Below are positions 18,055 through 26,530 of a stretch of 64,000 nucleotides of DNA, piece after piece. The DNA is taken from NCBI GenBank assembly GCA_025149285.1, contig CP102274.1, positions 1,627,501 through 1,691,500 of the forward strand. The letters are read 5' to 3'. A program made the position numbers and the translations under genes. The DNA comes from Hungatella hathewayi. GTDB lineage: Bacteria > Bacillota > Clostridia > Lachnospirales > Lachnospiraceae. The first letter of the stretch is position 1; every line of letters begins with the position of its first letter. Under the pieces are notes generated by a model that worked only from the letters and a program-made list of their open reading frames with translations, ran no database searches and was not told the origin of the DNA.

Positions 18055-18091
18055 CAGGAGGGAGAACAGTTGTGACAGGAGGGAGAACAGT
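18050..18091 (+). repeat. 21-bp tandem duplication carrying the jetB ribosome site
   Basis: TGTGACAGGAGGGAGAACAG plus T occurs twice back to back (18050-18070 and 18071-18091). The first copy holds the jetA stop codon, and each copy holds an AGGAGGGAG Shine-Dalgarno. Only the second lies at normal distance from the jetB ATG. Confidence 0.95.
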
Positions 18092-18094
18092 GAA

Positions 18095-18805
18095 ATGGCA
18101 TATGAATTTTCCGATATCAGAACGAGCCAGGAGATCTTTTACCATCTTTTGATGAAGCGGGAGCTGAGGGAAGAGGATGAACCGTATCTCTATCAGGCGT
18201 ATACGGAGCAGGAGCAGATCCAGAACCTGGTAAAGAGCCAGGGGGATGCGGCGGAGAGCTTCGTAGAGCGGTACGGCGGGGTGATCTATCTAATTCCCAA
18301 AGAGGATAATAATTTTCTGGGATTTTCGAAAAATCAGTTAAAGCAGGCGCTCTGCAAATCCACAGCGACAGATAAGGATTACTACCTGTCGCAGTTTGTC
18401 ATTCTCACCCTTTTGGTGGAATTCTACGATGGACAGGGAAGCAGCAGCAAGGCGAGGGAGTATATGAAGGTGGGAGAACTTCAAAACTGTATTTCCGAAA
18501 GGCTGAAAGAGGGATGCGAACGGGCAAAAGATGAGGAAGAGCGGGAGGGGCTGGCTTTTTCCAACATGCTGGAGGCGTATGAGGCGCTCCGTTCCGATGA
18601 CAGGGGCTCAAAGGCAAAGACGACGAAAGAGGGATTCCTCTATCATATCCTGAATTTTCTGGAGAAACAGGGGCTGATTGATTTTGTGGAGGAAGACGAG
18701 ATGATTAAGACCACGAAAAAGCTGGACAGTTTTATGGACTGGAATCTGCTGAACCAGAATCAGTTTCAGAGAGTTTTAAAGGTGCTGGGGGTGGAACATG
18801 AGTAA
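18095..18805 (+). CDS. jetB: Wadjet JetB-like KITE subunit
   Basis: Acidic 236-residue protein between the kleisin-like and SMC-like genes, the position and size of JetB (MukE/KITE-like winged-helix subunit). A C-terminal winged helix is suggested by GFLYHILNFLEKQGLIDF. In Wadjet complexes JetB dimers bind the kleisin and DNA. The start follows AGGAGGGAG, and the 3' end overlaps jetC by 8 bp. Assignment rests mainly on context because the family is divergent. Confidence 0.78.
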   Translation: MAYEFSDIRTSQEIFYHLLMKRELREEDEPYLYQAYTEQEQIQNLVKSQGDAAESFVERYGGVIYLIPKEDNNFLGFSKNQLKQALCKSTATDKDYYLSQFVILTLLVEFYDGQGSSSKAREYMKVGELQNCISERLKEGCERAKDEEEREGLAFSNMLEAYEALRSDDRGSKAKTTKEGFLYHILNFLEKQGLIDFVEEDEMIKTTKKLDSFMDWNLLNQNQFQRVLKVLGVEHE

Positions 18806-21800
18806 GATCAATGCGGTCAGGATTATTAATTTAAATTATAATAACAACGCCATACGGATCAATGACGAGACGTTCCGCCTGGGAGGAAAAAGCACCCTTT
18901 TGTCCCTCCGCAACGGAGGCGGCAAGTCGGTTCTGGTTCAGATGATGACGGCGCCCTTTGTCCACAAGCGGTACCGGGATTCCAGGGACCGGCCGTTTGC
19001 CAGCTATTTTACGACGAATAAACCCACATTTATTCTGGTGGAATGGGTGTTGGACGGCGGAGCGGGATATGTGATGATCGGAATGATGGTGAGGAAAAAC
19101 CAGGATTTGTCGGAGGGAAACGGCGAAGAGCTGGAGATGGTTAATTTCATCAGTGAGTATAAAACGCGGTGCGAGCTGGATATCGACCATTTACCGGTGA
19201 TCGAAAAGACGAAAAAAGAGATGGCGTTAAAGGGCTTTGGCGTGTGCCGCCAGATGTTTGAACAGTGGAGGCGGGACCGGTCTGTCAAATTTTCTTCCTA
19301 TGATATGAACCAGGCGCCTCAGTCGAGGCAGTATTTTGACCGTCTCATGGAATTTCGGATCTACTATAAGGAATGGGAGACGATTATTAAAAAGGTGAAC
19401 TTAAAGGAATCGGGCCTCTCAGAGCTGTTTTCCGACTGCCGCGATGAGAAGGGTCTGGTGGAAAAATGGTTTCTCGATGCGGTGGAAAACAAGCTGAATA
19501 AAGACAAAAACCGCATGAAGGAATTTGAGAATATAGTCACCAAATACGTGAGCCAATATAAGGAAAACCGCTCTAAGATTGAGCGCAGGGATACCATCCG
19601 CTTATTCCGGGAGGAGGCCGGTGAGATCTTAAAGGATGCGGAATGCTACAGGGAAGAGGCTGCCGCCGCTGTCGCTCACGAGGGGAAGATTGCTGCATTT
19701 ATCGGTGAACTGGACCGTCTGGAGGCGGAAGCGGAGAACGAAAAGGCCGCCGTACAGGACGAGACGGAGGCGCTGGAAGCTGAGATTAAGAGAATCGGAT
19801 ATGAAGAGATTTCCTGCGAGATCCACGGATATGAGGAGGAGCAGACGCTTCACGCCCGCCGCCGCGATATGGCGGGCTTTGAACTGGACAGCCTGGAGCA
19901 CGAGTGCGAGGGCCTGACACAAAAGCTGCGGCTTCTGGAATGCGCCAGATGGCGGGAGATTACCCGGGAAAGCTTCAGAGATTATCGATTTGCGGATGAG
20001 CGTCTGGCTGCGCTTCGGCAGAAGAAAGAGGATTTAGAGCCGGAGCGCGTAATGCTGGGGACGAGACTTAAGGCTTATTATGGGGAGGTCTGCCGAAAGG
20101 AGTCTGAGGAAGCGGAAATACTTACGGAGTCTCTGCGCGTTACAAGAGAGCGGATTGCAGCGCTTAAGGGGCGCGAGGCCGGATATCAGAAAGCGCTGCA
20201 GGAGGCGGAGCGTCTGGCAGGCGGCCTTCAGACCAGGATATCCGGTTACGACGGCGAGGAGGAACGGTATAATCGGAGACACCGCCAGTCGTTGAGACGG
20301 AATATACTGGGCGAGTATGAACCGGCCGCGCTGGAAATGGCGGCGGACGGGCTTATCAGAGAGCGGGAGCAAGTCAGCCGCCTTATGACGGAGGGAAAGC
20401 GTGAGGCCGGCCGTCTGGAGGAAGAGCTGCGGATTGTGGATCGGAATTTAGAGGATGCGAAGAAGGATTTAATCCTCACGGAAACGGCGAAAAAGGAACA
20501 GACGAAGGAACTGGGCCGTCTGGAGGAAGAACGGAAGGACCTGCGGGTGATTCTCCGCTATCTGGAGCTTCCGGAGGAATATCTGTATGAACGGGACAGG
20601 ATCCTGACTGCCATCCAGCGGAAGCTGAGCGACATCGCCATGGCGCGGCGCGGGTTTGAGAAAGAGCTGGACGAGCTGGAAAAGGAATACCGGAAGCTGG
20701 CGGAGGGAAGCGTGCTGGAGCTGCCCGCTGAATTCGAGGAAATGCTGGAACAGACCGGACTGCGCCGGGTCTATGGAATGGAGTGGCTGAAGAAAAATGG
20801 CAATTCCGTGGAGAAAAATCAGGAACTGATCAGAAGGCAGCCGTTTCTTCCATATTCTCTGATCTTAAGCCGCGGAGAGCTGGAGAAGCTGATTAAGAGT
20901 GGAAATGAATTGTTTACGTCATTTCCAATTCCGATTATTAAGCGGGAGGATTTGGAAGACGGAGCGGTGGAGTGCGACGGCGGAATCGTTTCGCTGGGTA
21001 AAATCAGTTTTTACGTGTTGTTTAATGATAATCTTCTGGACGAGGAAAAGCTGGCTTTGATGATGCGGGAAAAAGAAGCGCAGATTGGAAGAAAGAGGCA
21101 GGCGGCGGACCAGAAGGACAAGGAATACCGGGAGTATTTTGAAAAACAGGAGAAGATCCGGAGTCAGACAATTACGAAGGAGCGGTACGATGCGGTAGAG
21201 CAGGAGATCGGACGGCTGGAAGAGAAGATTTCGGAGCTGAACGCCGGGATATTGGAGCTGTCAGCAAAGCAGTCGTCTAAGAAAGAACGAAAACGTGTTC
21301 TGGAGCGGGAGAGCGCGGAGGCGGAGCGGAAAATAGAGGATCTTAAGCGCCAGGAGGAAGACTTGGCAGCGCTTACCGGTTTTTACAAAGTGTACTTAGA
21401 GAGCCGGGCGGAGTTGTTAAAGTGCCGGGATAAGATGGAGGCGACAAGGCAGGACCAGGAGAGAAGCAGGCAGCTCTGTGATAAACTGGAGGCGAAGGAA
21501 AAATCACTGGAAGGTGAAAATGGGCTTTTAAGAGAGCGGATGAAGGAGACGGAGGGGAAACGGCAGATTTACGTTGGGTTCGGAGGAGAGTCTGCGGGAG
21601 AAGCTGCGATAGAAACTGTGGAAGAAGCTGCGGTTTCGGGCACAGGTGTAAGTGCAGCAGATGCTGGTGAATGGCATCCGGTCATTCCGTCTCTGGAAGA
21701 GGCGGTGGGCCTGGAAGCCAGGTATGCGGCCATAACTGGAAATCTTTCCGGTGAAGAAAGGGAGCTGGAGGAAAACTGCCGAAAGACTTTATCCGTCTAT

Positions 21801-23294
21801 GAGAAGAATGAAAAAGAATTAAAACGGCTGGCAGAGAAGTACCGGTTAAGCGCTGCAGAGTATCAGGATATCTGGTACAGTGCTGAGGAAAAAGACCGTG
21901 TGGATGATATGCTGGAGACGAAGCAGACGGAAAAAAAGATCAGCGAGAGGAAATGGAACGAGGAAGACAAGCTTGTGGCACTGGCGGTACAGAACAAAGA
22001 ACGCTGTCAAAAAGATATGGTTAAAAAGTTTGGCGAGGATGAGCCGCTGCCGAAAGATGCGATTACGCAGGTGGATTTTGACGTCCGCAGGAGCCGGGCT
22101 ACGGACAGGGTAAAGGATGCGAGAGACCGGCTCCGTGCAGTGGAAGAAAAGCTGCGGTCCTATGAGGAAAATCTGACGGCTCTCTCGGAATACCGGGAAT
22201 TTGCACCGGCAGAGGGGCTGACCTGGGATTCGCAGATTCCGTTGGAGAATATGACGCCGAAGCAGTTAGGAGACTTTAAAGGAAGCATGATCCGCGATTA
22301 CCGGCAGGCCCTCGAGAAGAGGAGCGGGAAAAAGGCAGACCTGGAACGGACGTTAAACCGTGTAGTGCGGCGGGAGGAATTTGCAGAAGAATTCTTCAAA
22401 AAGCCGTTGGAGACGCTTCTCCTTCTTACCAGCAGCGCAGAGCAGGTGATTATGCAGCTTACCACAGTACTTTCTTCCTATGAAAGCCTGATGGAAAAGC
22501 TTGAGGTGGACATCTCCATGATTGAAAAGGAGAAAGACAAGATCGTGGAGATCCTGGAGGATTACGTCCGTGAGGTTCACGCAAATCTTGGAAAAATAGA
22601 CCGGAATTCCACGATCACCGTCCGTGATCGCCAGATTAAAATGCTGAAGATCCAGATCCCTGGCTGGGAGGAGAATGAGAATCTCTATCACGTCCGCCTG
22701 ATGGATTTTATGGATGAGATCACGGCAAGGGGGATCGAGCTTCTTCAGGAGAACCAGAACGCCTCTGAGTATCTGGGAACGAGAGTGACGACGAAGACGC
22801 TGTACGATACTGTGGTTGGAATCGGCAATGTGGAAATTCGTCTGTATAAGATCGAAGAGAAGAGGGAGTATCCGATTACCTGGTCCGAGGTGGCGAAAAA
22901 CTCCGGCGGCGAGGGATTTTTATCGGCGTTTATTATTCTCAACAGCCTGCTTTACTATATGAGAAAAGATGAGACGGATATTTTCGCAGACCGGGCGGAG
23001 GGCAAGGTTCTGCTTATGGACAATCCATTTGCGCAGACGAACGCCTCCCATTTATTAAAACCATTGATGGATATGGCCGAAAAGACCGATACTCAGTTGA
23101 TCTGCCTGTCCGGCCTGGGCGGAGAGTCGATTTACAGCCGTTTTAACAACATTTATGTGCTGAATTTGATTGCGGCCAATTTGAGGAACGGGATGCAGTA
23201 TCTGAAGTCCGATCATATACGGGGATCGGAGGAGGAGACGATAGTGCTGTCGCAGGTTGAGGTGAATGAGCAGTTGGAGCTTAATTTGTTTTGA
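18798..23294 (+). CDS. jetC: Wadjet JetC-like SMC ATPase
   Basis: SMC/MukB-like ATPase of 1498 residues. The N-terminal head has Walker A LRNGGGKSVL (about 37-46). Long charged coiled coils at about 260-680 and 770-1270 flank a central region. The C-terminal head has signature SGGEG (1369-1373) and Walker B VLLMD (1404-1408). It would extrude DNA loops with JetA/JetB and present small circles to JetD. The reading frame is intact even though the IS target duplication begins 27 nt before its stop codon. Confidence 0.9.
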   Translation: MSKINAVRIINLNYNNNAIRINDETFRLGGKSTLLSLRNGGGKSVLVQMMTAPFVHKRYRDSRDRPFASYFTTNKPTFILVEWVLDGGAGYVMIGMMVRKNQDLSEGNGEELEMVNFISEYKTRCELDIDHLPVIEKTKKEMALKGFGVCRQMFEQWRRDRSVKFSSYDMNQAPQSRQYFDRLMEFRIYYKEWETIIKKVNLKESGLSELFSDCRDEKGLVEKWFLDAVENKLNKDKNRMKEFENIVTKYVSQYKENRSKIERRDTIRLFREEAGEILKDAECYREEAAAAVAHEGKIAAFIGELDRLEAEAENEKAAVQDETEALEAEIKRIGYEEISCEIHGYEEEQTLHARRRDMAGFELDSLEHECEGLTQKLRLLECARWREITRESFRDYRFADERLAALRQKKEDLEPERVMLGTRLKAYYGEVCRKESEEAEILTESLRVTRERIAALKGREAGYQKALQEAERLAGGLQTRISGYDGEEERYNRRHRQSLRRNILGEYEPAALEMAADGLIREREQVSRLMTEGKREAGRLEEELRIVDRNLEDAKKDLILTETAKKEQTKELGRLEEERKDLRVILRYLELPEEYLYERDRILTAIQRKLSDIAMARRGFEKELDELEKEYRKLAEGSVLELPAEFEEMLEQTGLRRVYGMEWLKKNGNSVEKNQELIRRQPFLPYSLILSRGELEKLIKSGNELFTSFPIPIIKREDLEDGAVECDGGIVSLGKISFYVLFNDNLLDEEKLALMMREKEAQIGRKRQAADQKDKEYREYFEKQEKIRSQTITKERYDAVEQEIGRLEEKISELNAGILELSAKQSSKKERKRVLERESAEAERKIEDLKRQEEDLAALTGFYKVYLESRAELLKCRDKMEATRQDQERSRQLCDKLEAKEKSLEGENGLLRERMKETEGKRQIYVGFGGESAGEAAIETVEEAAVSGTGVSAADAGEWHPVIPSLEEAVGLEARYAAITGNLSGEERELEENCRKTLSVYEKNEKELKRLAEKYRLSAAEYQDIWYSAEEKDRVDDMLETKQTEKKISERKWNEEDKLVALAVQNKERCQKDMVKKFGEDEPLPKDAITQVDFDVRRSRATDRVKDARDRLRAVEEKLRSYEENLTALSEYREFAPAEGLTWDSQIPLENMTPKQLGDFKGSMIRDYRQALEKRSGKKADLERTLNRVVRREEFAEEFFKKPLETLLLLTSSAEQVIMQLTTVLSSYESLMEKLEVDISMIEKEKDKIVEILEDYVREVHANLGKIDRNSTITVRDRQIKMLKIQIPGWEENENLYHVRLMDFMDEITARGIELLQENQNASEYLGTRVTTKTLYDTVVGIGNVEIRLYKIEEKREYPITWSEVAKNSGGEGFLSAFIILNSLLYYMRKDETDIFADRAEGKVLLMDNPFAQTNASHLLKPLMDMAEKTDTQLICLSGLGGESIYSRFNNIYVLNLIAANLRNGMQYLKSDHIRGSEEETIVLSQVEVNEQLELNLF

Positions 23295-23402
23295 GGCAGA
23301 TATGGATGCTGAGAGAAACCTGTGGCAGATAGCTGGATGAAAGAATAAAGACTATAGATTGAAAAAACATGATTGACAGAAGTACTGGAATTGATTTATA
23401 AT
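23268..23402 (+). repeat. 135-bp direct repeat, left copy (IS target duplication)
   Basis: Identical by eye to 25426-25560. It begins at the jetC codons for EQLELNLF and ends exactly at a TATAAT box. It is read as a long target-site duplication made on insertion of the element at 23403-25425. Confidence 0.93.
23373..23402 (+). promoter_or_regulatory. Orphan copy of the antitoxin RNA promoter
   Basis: TTGACA (23373-23378), 18-bp spacer, TATAAT (23397-23402). It is the duplicated promoter of the first antitoxin RNA and is now separated from it. It points into the IS, antisense to the 3' end of the transposase gene. Confidence 0.75.
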
Positions 23403-23430
23403 CCCGTCTTTGACAGTTAAACAAAATAAA

Positions 23431-23472
23431 ACACCGCTGAAAGTCCGATTCTATGCGGATTTCACAGCGGTG
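23431..23472 (-). terminator. Terminator of the transposase gene
   Basis: ACACCGCTG (23431-23439) pairs with CAGCGGTGT (23464-23472). Read on the minus strand, the stem is followed by TTTTATTTTG. Confidence 0.75.
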
Positions 23473-23562
23473 TTGCTTCGTTTTAAAGTTTGGTATTTTC
23501 CTGGTTTCTAGCCATTTGCAGTTAAATTCTTGTACCAGCGCTGTCCCATCTCAATTGGCAGC

Positions 23563-25290
23563 TTATCTAAGTTTGCTTTTCTTCTGGATCTCCTTCATTT
23601 TGCTCTTTGTGATGAATTCAAAGTCTGTCTCAATCCCGCTGGTACTATGGAGCGCATCCGTCAGCTTTGTCCTTTTGTACAGTGGCATGAATCCTTGTCC
23701 GCCAACATCTGCAAATTGAAATTTTCTGAGCGTTTCCAGAATCTCGCTGCAGGTATATTTCTTTTCCAGTTTCTTTTCTAACAGACGGTAGACCAGCAGC
23801 GCTGTGAAGCAGATTAGGAAATGGGCTTTGATCCGGTCCTCTCTTTGGACATATACAGGTCTTGCCAGGAAGTCAGTCTTCATAATCCGAAAGCAGGCTT
23901 CTATCTGCCACCGGCCTTCACTCACCTTAAGAATGTCTCCTGGCTGGTCATCAAACAGGTCTGTACAGACGGCATAAAGCCCGTCATACCTTGCTTCCTC
24001 TGCAATCTTTGCTTCGTCCAGATAGTATAAGATATCTGCAGTCTCACCATCTTTTGTAACAGCTTCTTTGTCTATAAATCTAGCCGGATCGTTTGGATTT
24101 TTTCTGGTTTTCTTATGTTTTCCATCTTTAAGCATATCCATTGCCCGCTGTACTTGCTTTTCCCGCAGGTCTTTTTGATAGGCAGCATATTTAGGGGAGT
24201 AGGTGATAATAAGGCGCTGCTCCAGCTTCTTTGAACTGTAAGGCTCCTCTTTATAAAACAGTTCCTGAGAATCAGCTTCGTTTAACTGCTCCAGGTCCGC
24301 CGGCTTTCCATCCGATAATCTCCGGAATCCTGTTCTGTTAAGCGCTGCCTCTCTGTATTCAGCTGCAAGTTTTTTAATAGACTGAGTGACAATGAACCCT
24401 CTTTTTCCTGTATGGTTGAATAAACGGTTATTCTCTGAAGCAAGACCGGCGTCTGAGCAGAAGATGAACCGGTCACAGCCAAAGTCCTCGATCACTTTCT
24501 TTTCCAGCGGTTTTAAAGAGGTCTGTTCGTTCTGGTTCCCTGGGAATAAGGAGAAGGCCAGAGGGATGCCGTCGCCATCTGTAAACAGCCCCGTCTGGAT
24601 AATCGGGTTGGGCCGGTGTTCTTTACTCTTACCATATTTCTTATCCCCTTCCTCCTGCTCAATTTCAAAGTAATAATTCGTACAGTCGTAGTAGAGGATA
24701 TGATCATTACGTTTCGTTAAGAAGTTGCTGTTCTTATAAAGTTCTGCCTGTATCAGATCACTTTCCTGAGCAAGGACGCTTAAGGCCCGGTATACATCGT
24801 GGAGCTCATAGCCTGGCTTCTCTAAGAATCCACAGGCAGCTTTATAGGAAGAACGTTTGCTGGAAGGTTCCATGACCCTCGTATAGATCAGATCGGAAAG
24901 GATCGCATTGAGATCGTATTCAAACTGATGCTTGTCCCGAATCTTTCTGCATACCCGGTTTAGTCCCAGGCTATAGTAGATGGATTGCAAAAATAAGTAT
25001 CCACCTTGAAAACGTTTTTCCATGTTGTAATCGATCTTTTTATCAGCACGTAAAGGGATCAATACTGTTTTTACATCCTTTTGAGCCTTATACTTTTCCG
25101 TTTCGATCTCCGCCTGTTTTTTTGCCCATCTCATGACATCATCCCGGGTCGGTCCATGCTCCACTAACAGTTCATTTAATGTTCCAAGTTTTCGTATGGT
25201 CTTAGATGTGGACTTCCCCTCTGAATTTACATAGGATTGTCTGATGTAAAAGGATTCCGCATTTTTGGACTTCGTTGTATCAACCTTCAA
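23563..25290 (-). CDS. IS1634-family transposase (DDE type)
   Basis: Transposase of 575 residues, normal for IS1634 elements. The N-terminus (SFYIRQSYVNSEGKSTSKTI, then RKLGTL) is characteristic. The catalytic core includes ILYYDCTNYYFE, FIFCSDAGLAS and a C-terminal WQIEACFRIMKTDF segment with the likely final acidic residue. It starts at TTG 25290 downstream of a GGGGGCTGAT stretch. No frameshift or internal stop is seen. Confidence 0.93.
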   Translation of the reverse strand: MKVDTTKSKNAESFYIRQSYVNSEGKSTSKTIRKLGTLNELLVEHGPTRDDVMRWAKKQAEIETEKYKAQKDVKTVLIPLRADKKIDYNMEKRFQGGYLFLQSIYYSLGLNRVCRKIRDKHQFEYDLNAILSDLIYTRVMEPSSKRSSYKAACGFLEKPGYELHDVYRALSVLAQESDLIQAELYKNSNFLTKRNDHILYYDCTNYYFEIEQEEGDKKYGKSKEHRPNPIIQTGLFTDGDGIPLAFSLFPGNQNEQTSLKPLEKKVIEDFGCDRFIFCSDAGLASENNRLFNHTGKRGFIVTQSIKKLAAEYREAALNRTGFRRLSDGKPADLEQLNEADSQELFYKEEPYSSKKLEQRLIITYSPKYAAYQKDLREKQVQRAMDMLKDGKHKKTRKNPNDPARFIDKEAVTKDGETADILYYLDEAKIAEEARYDGLYAVCTDLFDDQPGDILKVSEGRWQIEACFRIMKTDFLARPVYVQREDRIKAHFLICFTALLVYRLLEKKLEKKYTCSEILETLRKFQFADVGGQGFMPLYKRTKLTDALHSTSGIETDFEFITKSKMKEIQKKSKLR

Positions 25291-25425
25291 AATAATCAGC
25301 CCCCATCCCTATTTTACCATAAAAAGCTAAAAAAGGCTATATATTAAAACAAAATATTTGACAAAAAAATATAAGCCAGTAGCGGCTTAGTGGCTAATTT
25401 TCTATGATTAGGGTGTCAAAGACCC

Positions 25426-25560
25426 GAGCAGTTGGAGCTTAATTTGTTTTGAGGCAGATATGGATGCTGAGAGAAACCTGTGGCAGATAGCTGGATGAAA
25501 GAATAAAGACTATAGATTGAAAAAACATGATTGACAGAAGTACTGGAATTGATTTATAAT
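25426..25560 (+). repeat. 135-bp direct repeat, right copy (IS target duplication)
   Basis: Second copy of 23268-23402. It carries a stranded duplicate of the last eight jetC codons and stop, plus the complete antitoxin promoter (TTGACA 25531-25536, TATAAT 25555-25560) that now drives antitoxin RNA 1. Confidence 0.93.
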
Positions 25561-25566
25561 AAAGGT

Positions 25567-25660
25567 ACAAAAAGGCAGTACACTCCAGTGAGTGGCTTCC
25601 AAGTTAATAACTTAATGAAAAATAGTCACTATGCTTGGTGGGCGGGGTGACTATTTTTTT
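25567..25660 (+). ncRNA. Type I antitoxin RNA, copy 1
   Basis: Promoter TTGACA-18-TATAAT (25531-25560). The RNA begins near 25567, holds a CACTC/GAGTG hairpin (about 25580-25593) and ends in the AATAGTCAC/GTGACTATT stem (25621-25629/25647-25655) plus T-run. It converges with the toxin mRNA and overlaps its 3' end, as in txpA/ratA. An 11-bp inverted repeat (AGGTACAAAAA at 25563, TTTTTGTACCT at 25656) brackets it. Confidence 0.8.
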
Positions 25661-25728
25661 GTACCTGTAATCATAACGATAAGTACTCCAAACGCAATCA
25701 TCAAAGAAAGTGTCTCATATGTACTCAT
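25651..25728 (-). CDS. Holin-like type I toxin, copy 1 (25 aa)
   Basis: Codes MSTYETLSLMIAFGV...ITGTKK, a single membrane helix with polar ends, of the putative holin-like toxin family. The ribosome site is AAAGGGGGTGG, with promoter TTTACA-17-TATAAT on minus (25809-25814 and 25786-25791). The stop codon TAG lies inside the shared terminator stem. The 5' leader can pair GGAAG with CTTCC, possibly delaying translation. Confidence 0.85.
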   Translation of the reverse strand: MSTYETLSLMIAFGVLIVMITGTKK

Positions 25729-25966
25729 GTTATACCACCCCCTTTCGGAGATGGAAGTCACCCAGCAGTAGTACTGCCTGCTTCCATTATACAAGGCAGT
25801 GAACAGGCTGTAAATAGAAAAGAAATACTTGTTTACAGCGTAAACTTATAGTTGGCTTTAGCTATTAAAACTTATACCACGGAAATATACTTACTCAGTA
25901 TAAAAATGCTGATGATTGAAAAAATCATGATTGACAGAAGAACTGGAATTGATTTATAATAAAGGT

Positions 25967-26061
25967 ACAAAAAGGGCAGTACACTCCAGTGAGTGGCTTC
26001 CAAAGAATAACTGTTATAAAAAGTAGTCGTTAAACTTGGTAGGTTGGGCGACTATTTTTTT
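25967..26061 (+). ncRNA. Type I antitoxin RNA, copy 2
   Basis: Promoter TTGACA 25931-25936, TATAAT 25955-25960. The terminator stem reads AGTAGTCG/CGACTATT. Compared with copy 1, an A-T pair has become G-C on both sides, a compensatory change that supports the stem. Confidence 0.8.
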
Positions 26062-26129
26062 GTACCTGTAATCATAACGATAAGTACTCCAAACGCAATC
26101 ATCAAAGAAAGTGTCTCATATGTACTCAT
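26052..26129 (-). CDS. Holin-like type I toxin, copy 2 (25 aa)
   Basis: Same 25-residue product as copy 1. Promoter on minus: TTTACA at 26210-26215 and TATAAT at 26187-26192, spacer 17. Ribosome site AAAGGGGGTGG is conserved. Tail-to-tail with antitoxin RNA 2. Confidence 0.85.
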   Translation of the reverse strand: MSTYETLSLMIAFGVLIVMITGTKK

Positions 26130-26367
26130 GTTATACCACCCCCTTTCGGAGATGGAAGTCACCCAGCAGTAGTACTGCCTGCTTCCATTATACAAGGCAG
26201 TGAACAGGCTGTAAATAGAAAAGAAATACTTGTTTACAGCGTAAACTTATAGTTGGCTTTAGCTATTAAAACTTATACCACGGAAATATACTTACTCAGT
26301 ATAAAAATGCTGATGATTGAAAAAATCATGATTGACAGAAGAACTGGAATTGATTTATAATAAAGGT

Positions 26368-26462
26368 ACAAAAAGGGCAGTACACTCCAGTGAGTGGCTT
26401 CCAAAGAATAACTGTTATAAAAAGTAGTCGTTAAACTTGGTAGGTTGGGCGACTATTTTTTT
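26368..26462 (+). ncRNA. Type I antitoxin RNA, copy 3
   Basis: Promoter TTGACA 26332-26337, TATAAT 26356-26361. Sequence is nearly identical to copy 2, including the AGTAGTCG/CGACTATT terminator stem and T-run. Confidence 0.8.
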
Positions 26463-26530
26463 GTACCTGTAATCATAACGATAAGTACTCCAAACGCAAT
26501 CATCAAAGAAAGTGTCTCATATGTACTCAT
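26453..26530 (-). CDS. Holin-like type I toxin, copy 3 (25 aa)
   Basis: Identical product to copies 1 and 2. Promoter TTTACA (26612-26617) and TATAAT (26589-26594) on minus, 17-bp spacer, with small changes in the leader (GTAGGTACT for GTAGTACT). Confidence 0.85.
   Translation of the reverse strand: MSTYETLSLMIAFGVLIVMITGTKK

Larger units (their letters stand above)
23403..25425 (-). mobile_element. IS1634-type insertion sequence
   Basis: A 2023-bp element with one long transposase gene and imperfect terminal inverted repeats: left CCCGTCTTTGACA, right (reverse complement) GGGTCTTTGACA. It is flanked by 135-bp direct repeats. Unusually long and variable target duplications are a known trait of IS1634-type elements. 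The transposase is complete, so the element may be active. Confidence 0.9.

Noticed and set aside
23403-23562. Plus-strand ORFs opposite the transposase 3' end
   Set aside because: They are antisense shadows of the transposase and the terminator stem, with no ribosome site.
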